NCBI RefSeq assembly: GCF_010111755.1
Contig: NC_088954.1
Location: forward strand, 434,001-498,000
DNA: 64,000 bases
DNA from: Nakaseomyces glabratus
Taxonomy: Eukaryota > Ascomycota > Saccharomycetes > Saccharomycetales > Saccharomycetaceae
Direction of reading: 5' to 3'
This document shows positions 56,661 to 64,000 of the stretch, one piece after another (the stretch's first letter is position 1; each line of letters opens with the position of its first letter). The translations under genes were made by a program, and so were the position numbers. The notes beneath the pieces are model-generated. The model ran no database searches and was not told the origin of the DNA. It saw nothing but the letters and a program-made list of their open reading frames with translations.

Positions 56661-57767
56661 ATGTCCTTTTATAATGTGCTGAAGAATGGGGATGACATGC
56701 TTCGGGAGTACCCTCGACGGAGCATTATATGGAGAATACTCTCCTATGGTACCTGTCTGTTCACATACGGGGTCTCTCGGATGATTCTATCCACATTGTA
56801 CAACTTCAAAGTGTTCAATTTTGAGCGGTTAGAGAATGCCATGAAGCGGTCAAAGGCCGAGAATAGGGGTGTTCTTACGATTATGAACCACATGTCGATG
56901 GTTGACGATCCTTTCGTCTGGGCAACTTTCCCTATAAGGTTTTACTCCAGTGTCGATAGGTTTAGATGGTGTTTAGGTGCGGAGAATATCTGCTTTCAGA
57001 ATGCTGCACTTTCGTATTTCTTTTCGCTTGGTAAGACATTATCTACTAGGAGGTTTGGAGCCGGTCCGTTCCAGGACTCGATAGACGCTACGGTGAGGCT
57101 CTTTAGCACTGATGAGACCCTATTAAAGGACAAAGATCCAAACTATAAACCTCCTGTTCGCCAAAAGAGTCCTCCTTGGGTTCACATTTATCCTGAAGGT
57201 TTTGTCCTGCAGTTACAACCTCCTCATTCCAACTCTATGAGGTACTTCAGATGGGGTGTAGCACGGACTATTCTCGAATCAACTGTTCCACCTATTATTG
57301 TTCCAATTTTCTCTACAGGGTTTGAAAAGATTGCTTCAGAAGAGGCCAAAGGAATGATGAGACAGCTCATGCCGAGAAACTATGGTAGTAAGATTAAAGT
57401 CACTATTGGTGAAGAGATCAGTGATGAGATAATCTTTAGATACAGGAAGGAATGGCAAGTATTGGTGGAAAAATACAAAGACTGTAATAACCCTGATGAA
57501 ATGCCAGATGAATTGAAATATGGTGAAGAGGCTGAGGATCTGAGAAGTAGATTGGCTGCTGAATTAAGGGAACACGTAGCAAAGATTAGACACGATGAGT
57601 GCCACTTTCCAGAAGAAGACCCAAGATTTAAGTCAGTTTCCTGGTGGAAAAAGTTTAATTGCTCAGAGGGGGAGTCTGATCCTGACGTTAAAATAATAGG
57701 TAAAAATTGGGCAATCAAAAGGCTGCAAACACATTTGAAGAACAATGAAAATACAAAAGATCATTAA
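56661..57767 (+). CDS. TAZ1: Tafazzin, lyso-phosphatidylcholine/cardiolipin transacylase
   Basis: 368 residues from the ATG at 56661 (the preceding GTG is not used; S. cerevisiae 381). Tafazzin remodels cardiolipin acyl chains at mitochondrial membranes; its human orthologue is mutated in Barth syndrome. The start MSFYNVLKNGDDMLREYPRR is followed by the acyltransferase motif NHMSMVDDP with catalytic HX4D (H77, D82). FPIRFYSSVDRFRWCLGAENICF, the tafazzin-specific RRFGAGPFQDSIDATVRLFS and the PEG motif HIYPEGFVLQ near residue 175 all fit. An interfacial hydrophobic helix (IIVPIFSTGFEKI) is present. The insertion and C-terminal charged tail resemble yeast Taz1. Confidence 0.95.
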   Translation: MSFYNVLKNGDDMLREYPRRSIIWRILSYGTCLFTYGVSRMILSTLYNFKVFNFERLENAMKRSKAENRGVLTIMNHMSMVDDPFVWATFPIRFYSSVDRFRWCLGAENICFQNAALSYFFSLGKTLSTRRFGAGPFQDSIDATVRLFSTDETLLKDKDPNYKPPVRQKSPPWVHIYPEGFVLQLQPPHSNSMRYFRWGVARTILESTVPPIIVPIFSTGFEKIASEEAKGMMRQLMPRNYGSKIKVTIGEEISDEIIFRYRKEWQVLVEKYKDCNNPDEMPDELKYGEEAEDLRSRLAAELREHVAKIRHDECHFPEEDPRFKSVSWWKKFNCSEGESDPDVKIIGKNWAIKRLQTHLKNNENTKDH

Positions 57768-57905
57768 CTCCAACCATCCTCACTCTATAATTCAAAGAAA
57801 AGTTTTCAACATTAATATATATTTCGAGGACAAATACCATGTATATAACTATATGACCAGGTACATCATTAAAAGATTATATTCTATAGTTTAACGACAT
57901 CGTAA

Positions 57906-59984
57906 CTAATTCCTAGTTATCATCTTGGTATTATTGACTTTTGATGCAAAACGCAACGAGTTTATAGTTTCGTTAAGATGTAATGCTGCTGGTGAGATGT
58001 TAACAAACATTAAAGTCTTGGAAGAGCCTATCAAGGAATATTGTAAGAGGTATGTCAGCTTGGAATTTCTAAACGGAATATGCCTCTTCTGTCCATCTGG
58101 GCTATTCAATGCATGTATGACATCACCTAGACAGCTTAATGACTTATTTATACTCTGCGTTTCTCTTAGTCTCTCACCAACTACCATAGAACTATTTAGT
58201 CTCTCTGAACCTGCTAGATCAACCAAATTTAAGATACCCTGTGATTTTTCTCCTGTGCCTTCATTCTTACCCTCCAAATGAATTATAAAGATACTATGAG
58301 AACGAGAAGAATGCTCGTTTGCTGCAGTACTTGCGGTGGATCTTAGTTTGTTTGCCCTCTTCAGTACCTTATCTACTGTATCCCGTGAGTCTAAGACACA
58401 TGTGGTTATGTTGGTAATATATGTGGTTTTTAATTCTTGGTCATGCCTAATTTCATGTTTGCTATCTGCATTCCTATCATTATTTTCCTGAGAAGGTGCG
58501 CCACTTCTTAGCAGGTCGACAATGTTCTCATTATAAATCTCAATGAACTCACAGCTAACTTTATAACTCCAACCTCTTGCAGCCAACTTGTCAATCCAGG
58601 AAAATATATGGTTAATTGTGGCCGGCACAATACCATCACCTGGATTTAACATTGTATATGTTTTACCAGAGCCCGTTTGACCATAAGCAAAAATGCAGAC
58701 ATTATAGCCATCCAATGAACTCTGAATAAGCTGTCCAACCTCTTTGAATATTTCATCATTTGTTTCCTGCTGGTCAAATATCTTATCAAACTTAAATGGA
58801 ATTACCTGACTGTTTCCTCTATTTATAGTCATTCCCTGATCTCCGTTATCATCATCAAAAGGTTGTACTTTAATATGTTCAATATTATCATCTTCATGAG
58901 GTAGAGGGGGTCGAATTCTACAGTATACACGTATATTACCTCTCAGTTCTTGCAACTCATTATGTAAAGCTCTTCTTAGCGATTCTTCTTTCACTAGAAT
59001 TTTCTTAATTTCTTCTACCTCCTTTTTCGATTTTTCAATATAGGCTAGTATTTCTTCTTTTTCAGCTAGTAGCTTGTCCTTCTTTTCTCTTTCTAGATCA
59101 ATATTTTTTCTAATTTCACCTACCTGTTCATTCTTGTTCTGTAAAGTATCATCCAGTTTCTTAATTTCACTTTTTAACTCTTCCAGTCTTTTGTTCTGTG
59201 TATCTATCCGTGGAGTAAGTACGGTTTCAATTTCGGATTTCAATTCCTTGGTCTTCCTTATGCTCTCTTGATTTTTTTCAGTAACTTCTCTCCATTCCTT
59301 TTGATAGTCTTTTAACCATTTCTCTTTCTCTTCTAAATGATCTGCTTCAATATCTTTCATTCTTTGCTGCAAAGCTACGTCATTCGTTATCATTTTATTC
59401 CTTATTTCTTCTATCTTTTCAATCAGCTCATTTTTCTCATTCTCGAACTTTTTGATCTTTTCATATTTTAGCGCTTCCAATTTCGATCTGTACTCATCGT
59501 TCATTTTATTCAATTCGGCATTTTTATTCGCCGTCAACTGTTCAAGCTTGAGCTTATGACTTTCTTCCAAGAAGGTTTTCTTATTCGCAAAATCATCTTT
59601 GATCTTCTTAAGTTCTTTCTCTTTTAACTCTAATTTCTGGGCCTTCAGTTTCCTCTCCTCCTTTTTCTGTTCCCATTTGAGGTCAAGAGCAGTGTATCGC
59701 GATTTTAAGTCCTCATATTCATCTTTCAACCCATCCAGGACGCCTTTCTTCTGAAATAGCTTATCCTGCAGTTCATTAAGCTCCATAACATTCTCCTTGT
59801 AAAATGACGTCAAGTGCGTCCGAGATCTGATCGATTTACCATCAACATTGCCACTACTATTCACCCCAAACGAACTCCTACTTTGATACTGCCGTATTTC
59901 CCGCGGTGGTGTCGTAGTATACCGCCTCTTTTGCCCAGCACCTCCAATACCAGTCTGCTTCGCCGGTGTAGCAGGCTCATCCAT
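57906..59984 (-). CDS. KAR3: Kinesin-14 motor Kar3
   Basis: 692 residues from the ATG at 59984 (a GTG five codons upstream is not used; S. cerevisiae 729). Minus-end-directed motor that pairs with Cik1 or Vik1 for nuclear fusion and spindle function. Basic N-terminal tail, long coiled coil (about residues 60-340), then the C-terminal motor from ~345: ELRGNIRVYCRIRPP (neck), P-loop FAYGQTGSGKTYTM near 430, switch I NEHSSRSHS near 554, switch II NLVDLAGSER near 586 and KRHIPFRNSKLTYLLQYSLIGSSK. Convergent with TAZ1. A Ste12-type TGAAACA lies about 190 bp upstream, fitting pheromone induction. Confidence 0.97.
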   Translation of the reverse strand: MDEPATPAKQTGIGGAGQKRRYTTTPPREIRQYQSRSSFGVNSSGNVDGKSIRSRTHLTSFYKENVMELNELQDKLFQKKGVLDGLKDEYEDLKSRYTALDLKWEQKKEERKLKAQKLELKEKELKKIKDDFANKKTFLEESHKLKLEQLTANKNAELNKMNDEYRSKLEALKYEKIKKFENEKNELIEKIEEIRNKMITNDVALQQRMKDIEADHLEEKEKWLKDYQKEWREVTEKNQESIRKTKELKSEIETVLTPRIDTQNKRLEELKSEIKKLDDTLQNKNEQVGEIRKNIDLEREKKDKLLAEKEEILAYIEKSKKEVEEIKKILVKEESLRRALHNELQELRGNIRVYCRIRPPLPHEDDNIEHIKVQPFDDDNGDQGMTINRGNSQVIPFKFDKIFDQQETNDEIFKEVGQLIQSSLDGYNVCIFAYGQTGSGKTYTMLNPGDGIVPATINHIFSWIDKLAARGWSYKVSCEFIEIYNENIVDLLRSGAPSQENNDRNADSKHEIRHDQELKTTYITNITTCVLDSRDTVDKVLKRANKLRSTASTAANEHSSRSHSIFIIHLEGKNEGTGEKSQGILNLVDLAGSERLNSSMVVGERLRETQSINKSLSCLGDVIHALNSPDGQKRHIPFRNSKLTYLLQYSLIGSSKTLMFVNISPAALHLNETINSLRFASKVNNTKMITRN

Positions 59985-60350
59985 CTGTAAAAAATGCACT
60001 TCCCAGTCAATGGCTTCCTCTTATGCAATTAAAAATAGCAACTTTCTCCGAAAAGCAGATTTCCTGGGATCAGAATATAACTTGAAATATAAACACCCAG
60101 GTTTGACTCAGTTGAAAGTACTTTTAAATATGTAGACGCCAGAATAGTCCAGATCAACTTTCGTTTCTTATTTGTTTCACACCGGATTCGTGTCGCTACG
60201 TAGTCCGCGACACCCAAAATTTTCAAATTTAGCGATGGCCATGCGATGAGCATAAGCTGAAAGGTATAGATAGTTACAAATTATAAGACTATCGTCGGCT
60301 TTTTTCTTTCTTTATTTGAATAGAAGAGTATAGCGATACATATATCAGAG
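59985..60350. promoter_or_regulatory. Divergent KAR3/RRP15 promoter region
   Basis: Toward KAR3: TGAAACA (60173-60179 on the minus strand, a Ste12 pheromone response element). Toward RRP15: AAAATTTTCA (60216-60225, RRPE-like) and GCGATGAGC (60244-60252, PAC), about 98-135 bp before its ATG. The two programmes, mating and ribosome biogenesis, share 366 bp. Confidence 0.6.
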
Positions 60351-61037
60351 ATGACAACGTTGAAACACAAGACCAAGAAGGAGGAGGAGACCAATTCGTC
60401 TGCTGAAGAGTACAGTGGAGCTGAAGCGTCTAGTTCTGATGTAGATGCTAGTGGTAGCGAAGAGTCTCAAGGCGAGGACAACGAAGATGAAGATGGTGAT
60501 GAAGAGGAGGGAGATGAAGAGGAAGATGAAGACTTTCCAAGGAAGAAGAAGGCCAAGATGAACAAGCATGATGACGGTTCCGCTGGGTTTTCGCAGGCGT
60601 TGAATGCTATATTGGGCTCACATTTGAAGGCATATGACAGAAAGGATCCTATCATGTCTAGGAATAAGAGTGTATTAAAGCAGAATGAATCACAGAAATT
60701 AGAACTTAAGGCAAAGAAAGCACTGCTGGCAGAGAAGAAGAAACTTTTGAACAAGACGAGAAAGAAGGAAGTTATACCAACGGTGTCAGATGAGAACAAA
60801 TCTGGTGAAGAGATCAGAAAAATCATAGAGAAAGAAACTAGATTGAGAAAGATTGCCCAAAAGGGTGCTGTTAAGTTATTCAATGCCATCTTATCCACTC
60901 AAGTGAAAACTGAGAAGGAAGTGTCTGAGGGCTTCACTGATATCAAGAATAGAAAGGAAAAGAAACAGTTAATTACAGAAGTTTCAAAGGAGAAATTTTT
61001 GGATATGGTTAAGGCTGCTGCTGATGACGATGAATAG
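60351..61037 (+). CDS. RRP15: Pre-60S processing factor Rrp15
   Basis: 228 residues (S. cerevisiae 250). Nucleolar protein of early pre-60S particles needed for 27S pre-rRNA processing. N-terminal ~60 residues are extremely acidic ([34 protein letters not shown]), then the conserved part: [35 protein letters not shown] near residue 80 and [19 protein letters not shown] near 166, the Rrp15 family core. Conserved neighbour of KAR3. PAC and RRPE upstream fit. Confidence 0.95.
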   Translation: MTTLKHKTKKEEETNSSAEEYSGAEASSSDVDASGSEESQGEDNEDEDGDEEEGDEEEDEDFPRKKKAKMNKHDDGSAGFSQALNAILGSHLKAYDRKDPIMSRNKSVLKQNESQKLELKAKKALLAEKKKLLNKTRKKEVIPTVSDENKSGEEIRKIIEKETRLRKIAQKGAVKLFNAILSTQVKTEKEVSEGFTDIKNRKEKKQLITEVSKEKFLDMVKAAADDDE

Positions 61038-61794
61038 ATCGAATCTATAATACAAATCTAAAATGATACTTGTAACAATTTTTCCCGAACTGAAAGGTCA
61101 TCACTGCCTGAGAGCTGGCATACGACACTGAATATATGCGATCGATTCATAATCATTTATCCATTAATGAGGTATATTCTATATATGGTTGTGAATTGGC
61201 TTTTCAAAAATAAATCCATGCATTATTTTTCATCCACGGAACTTGTCTTCTCCTACACTAGAAACTATCTAATATGTATACTAATCATGTTTTCCAATAG
61301 CATTTATTTTATTTTAGTCACTCTATTTCCACCTAGTAGACAGACTTTCTACTATAATTACAAAAGAGCAAGACCGCACTACAGTAGACTTTATGATCAC
61401 GTGAGATACTTTCTAGGGATATAGAGGAAAGAACTTTTATCGTACCTTAAGAAATTAATAGCTCGCGTGGCGTAATGGCAACGCGTCTGACTTCTAATCA
61501 GAAGATTATGGGTTCGACCCCCATCGTGAGTGCTTTCTTTTTTTGCATTTTTTGGTTTTTATAGATTGGGAATATTGAAATACTTATAAGATTGATAATC
61601 GACCTGAATCACAGTAGATTCAATATATTCTGTTACATGATCATTAAAGTCATGCAGGTAGGTTATATCAGGTTGAAAAAAGACCGTTTTTGCTCTGAAA
61701 TTATAATGATAATTTGTTGAATGCTAATGAATTTGTTTAAATAGTTAAATATGGATTTATGCGACTGGATGCGTTTGTAATAACAAAAAAATGC
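61038..61794. other. RRP15-PPT1 convergent gap with tRNA-Arg
   Basis: 757 bp. Contains tRNA-Arg(UCU) at 61461-61532, one TCACGTGA (CACGTG 61398-61403) 58 bp before that tRNA, and AT-rich 3' sequence. NOC4, which follows RRP15 in S. cerevisiae, is missing here. Confidence 0.5.
61461..61532 (+). tRNA. tR(UCU): tRNA-Arg (UCU)
   Basis: 72 nt: GCTCGCG acceptor with CGTGAGT, D-arm TGGCGTAATGGCAACGC, anticodon stem TCTGA/TCAGA around CTTCTAA (TCT), T-arm ATGGGTTCGACCCCCAT. No intron; TTCTTTTTTT follows for Pol III termination. Confidence 0.95.
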
Positions 61795-63327
61795 CTAGAA
61801 GCCTAACCCACCATTAGAATATGCCATTGGCTTAATATCTGGGTGCTTTACAGCCTCGAAAGTTTCTACAAGTAGGTCTTCATCGTCGTTACCGTTTTGT
61901 ATTAGTTTACCTTTACCAGGGACAATATGAATAATACCACCCATATTTCCTTGAGAATCACAATAGTTTGGTGCGGAAAAGACAGTAGCTAGCTTATTGT
62001 TGTGTTCAAAAAGGACACCTTTCATACGCACTTCGTGTGATCTGAATACCTTCTTCAAGTTGTTACGCTTTAAGTAATCGGCTGTAATATCTGGTCCGAA
62101 TGCGAATCCCAGACCTCTTTGAGAAGGTCCCAGACCATCAGCTTGCTGTGGATCAGACCATAGTAATTCCATGTACAGACCTTCTCTTGGAGGCTGGCTG
62201 AATCTATCCAGTTTGTTGATATCTTCCAATGTTGATGTCTTATCACTTGGTAAACCACCATGCATAACCAAATAGTCCTTGTTAATCAGCGTAGCCAAAG
62301 GCAGACTCTCGAAACTTTGTGAGAACATATCAAAAATCCTTTGGGAGTACTTGTATTTACATTCATCCTCGAACCCGTAAATTTTGTTCATGTTGTCGGT
62401 CTCGTGATTACCTCTATTCAAGAAGAAGTTCTTTGGGAAAAGAATCTTCAAGGAGTAAAACAACAAAGCCACTTCACAGGACCAAGAGCCACGATCAACA
62501 AAATCACCGTTGAATAGATATGTGTGGTTCTCGCTGACTTTGCCATACTTCTTGAAGATATTTAGCACATCATAAAATTGACCATGGGTATCACCACATA
62601 CAGATATCTTATGGTCTGGGCTCTCTTTGTTTGACAGCTCAAGCAAGTTAGCTTCGTCTCTGAATAATCTGTCGGCGTGTGAGATAATAGCTGCTGCGTA
62701 CTTCTTTGGGATATTCTTGCCCTGCAAGAAGACGTCGTTGACCAACTTTGTGATGAAGTCCTGCGACATGTTAGTGATTTTAACACCCGCGTACTCGTTC
62801 TTTTCATTCTTCAACTGCTCGAACTCCAAAGATGGCCCGTCGTATTTTGCCAGATCGCTGTTGGCGTCGAACGAGCTCAAGTTCAAAGTGCTGCACAGTT
62901 TGGGCTTACTGTCGGAGTCACCGCCGCCGATGGCCTTCCTGAACCTTTCCTCTCTGATGACTTTCTCACAGATATCCAGTGCTCGCTTTGCGGCAGCGTC
63001 AGAGGGCTTGGCCTTCAACACCACGGTCAGATCAGCTCTGGCCTTCTTGAACTCCAGCAGGCCGACGCATGCCAGACCACGCCTGTGGTAGGCCTTGACG
63101 TTCTTTGGGTCCAGAGCCAGCGCTTTGTCACAGTCCTGGGAGGCACACTGGAAGTTGTCGAGCTTCAAGTGGCACAGAGCCCTGTTCGAGAAGTACACGG
63201 ACTGCGTGTCGTCCAGCTCTATTGCTTTGTCATACTTCTCTATGGCCTTGGCGTAGTCCTGCACCTTCACACAGGCGTTACCCTCGTTCTTGTACTCAAG
63301 AGCCTTGTCAGCATCAGTAGCACCCAT
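61795..63327 (-). CDS. PPT1: TPR-containing Ser/Thr phosphatase Ppt1 (PP5)
   Basis: 510 residues (S. cerevisiae 513). PP5-type phosphatase acting with Hsp90, which it dephosphorylates. N-terminal TPR domain about residues 10-120 (ALEYKNEGNACVKVQDYAKAIEKYDKAIELD; FSNRALCHLKLDNFQCASQDCDKALALDP; AYHRRGLACVGLLEFKKARADL). A linker leads to the phosphatase core: CGDTHGQFYDV near 243, NGDFVDRGSWSCEV near 270, NRGNHETDNMN near 303, VMHGGLPS, SHEVRMKG and FSAPNYCD; these metal ligands are intact. Its place next to RRP15 differs from S. cerevisiae, where it is YGR123C on the sister track. A PAC motif lies 81 bp upstream. Confidence 0.97.
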   Translation of the reverse strand: MGATDADKALEYKNEGNACVKVQDYAKAIEKYDKAIELDDTQSVYFSNRALCHLKLDNFQCASQDCDKALALDPKNVKAYHRRGLACVGLLEFKKARADLTVVLKAKPSDAAAKRALDICEKVIREERFRKAIGGGDSDSKPKLCSTLNLSSFDANSDLAKYDGPSLEFEQLKNEKNEYAGVKITNMSQDFITKLVNDVFLQGKNIPKKYAAAIISHADRLFRDEANLLELSNKESPDHKISVCGDTHGQFYDVLNIFKKYGKVSENHTYLFNGDFVDRGSWSCEVALLFYSLKILFPKNFFLNRGNHETDNMNKIYGFEDECKYKYSQRIFDMFSQSFESLPLATLINKDYLVMHGGLPSDKTSTLEDINKLDRFSQPPREGLYMELLWSDPQQADGLGPSQRGLGFAFGPDITADYLKRNNLKKVFRSHEVRMKGVLFEHNNKLATVFSAPNYCDSQGNMGGIIHIVPGKGKLIQNGNDDEDLLVETFEAVKHPDIKPMAYSNGGLGF

Positions 63328-64000
63328 TCCTCTATTATGTCCTTGATGTTGTTTGCGAGTTGTATCAGTAGAGAGGCAGTGAGCATCTTATAATATAGGC
63401 GAATCAAGCGATGAGCACTAATTTTTCACAATTTTTTTTTTTTCAACGATTTTTTTTTTTCGCAGTTTGTCGGAAGTATATAAGGACTGTCTGTTACAAA
63501 TGTATAAAAATTGTATACACACACACCAGCTGAGCACAGAAATATAACCAATTGTCATTAGTACAGAAACTGGGTTCTATGCAAATGAAAATGAGGTAGA
63601 TTGTATACAATTTCAATATAGCCACTTCCAGTGGCTATATTGAATATAACTACAGAAAGGCCACAAATACAGACAACCCTACCGCAATACATTCCACGAG
63701 CACTACACTCCACATCCAATGATACCAACCACGAACTTATTAAAGTGCTATTATGAGTAGGAGAGGGAGGGTGAATGGTGGAAAACACAGCCTACCTTTC
63801 TAATAGCGCATAGGCTAAGGCCAAGGCTACTTTCATTGTGAGCCCAAAGTACACACACACACGACAGAAATACACATGATATAACATCATTACACACGCA
63901 AGAAAGTGAGTCACATGACTAACCGTCACATGACTAACCCCCCTCGCTTTCTCCGAGACGAAAGAAAAAAAGAAAGAAAAAGCGGGAAATCATAGATTGG
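63328..64000. other. Region upstream of PPT1 (right end of window)
   Basis: PAC GCGATGAGC (63408-63416) and AATTTTTCA (63420-63428) toward PPT1, poly(T) runs (63430-63460), a perfect inverted repeat at 63612-63644, and A/C-rich repeats near 63850. No supported ORF; the next gene begins beyond the window. Confidence 0.45.
63612..63644. repeat. Perfect inverted repeat, 15-bp arms with 3-nt spacer
   Basis: TTCAATATAGCCACT, TCC, then AGTGGCTATATTGAA. The arms are exactly complementary. It lies 285 bp from the PPT1 start in promoter space. Confidence 0.9.

Noticed and set aside
1..64000. CRISPR arrays, transposons, LTRs or viral remnants
   Set aside because: No spaced direct repeats, reverse transcriptase/integrase frames, TG...CA solo LTR pairs or similar were recognised anywhere in the window.

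Overview
This is a eukaryotic chromosome segment from a budding yeast of the Saccharomycetaceae. Dense, intron-poor protein genes are interspersed with single tRNA genes (one with a short intron). Almost every protein can be matched to a Saccharomyces cerevisiae gene, and long runs keep the S. cerevisiae gene order. The order looks post-whole-genome-duplication: genes that in S. cerevisiae lie on the chromosome VII sister track (for example SHY1, DAM1, SPT6) are not interleaved here, while PPT1, which lies on that sister track in S. cerevisiae, sits next to RRP15. A Nakaseomyces (Candida glabrata-like) or related post-duplication genus is plausible, but the species cannot be fixed from sequence inspection.

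Layout. 1-1106 is the 5' part of NAM7/UPF1 (minus), then tRNA-Glu(CUC). 1862-13887 corresponds to the S. cerevisiae YDR019C-YDR013W block: GCV1, KCS1, DAD1, a HED1-position small gene, RAD61 and PSF1, with a FEX fluoride exporter lying between the HED1-position gene and RAD61. From 14186 to 61037 the order follows S. cerevisiae YPR116W-YPR143W: RRG8, HOB2 (YPR117W), tRNA-Lys, MRI1, tRNA-Leu, CLB2, CLB5, tRNA-Cys, AXL1, CTR1, YLH47, YPR127W, ANT1, NAT3, SPN1, TOM5, an MSS18-position gene, CTF4, RRP9, tRNA-Asn, MEP3, LOA1, TAZ1, KAR3 and RRP15. tRNA-Arg(UCU) and PPT1 close the window.

Functional themes: cell-cycle control and chromosome biology (CLB2, CLB5, CTF4, PSF1, RAD61, DAD1, KAR3), ribosome biogenesis (RRP9, RRP15), mitochondrial function (GCV1, RRG8, YLH47, TOM5, MSS18-like, TAZ1), transport (FEX, CTR1, MEP3, ANT1) and phospholipid acyl metabolism (LOA1, TAZ1). 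Promoter motifs can be read directly: an Mcm1 plus forkhead composite site before CLB2, three MCB boxes before CLB5 and one before CTF4, two Mac1-type copper elements before CTR1, a pheromone element before KAR3, PAC/RRPE pairs before several genes, and a perfect 17-bp extended ARS consensus in the 4.1-kb gap upstream of CLB2.

I found no novel gene system. The observations most worth checking are regulatory (CLB2 upstream region, recurring PAC motifs, KCS1 CACGTG site, CTR1 promoter with a G-quadruplex tract), evolutionary (mosaic gene retention, breakpoints, internal FEX), and several perfect palindromes and short tandem arrays in intergenic DNA.
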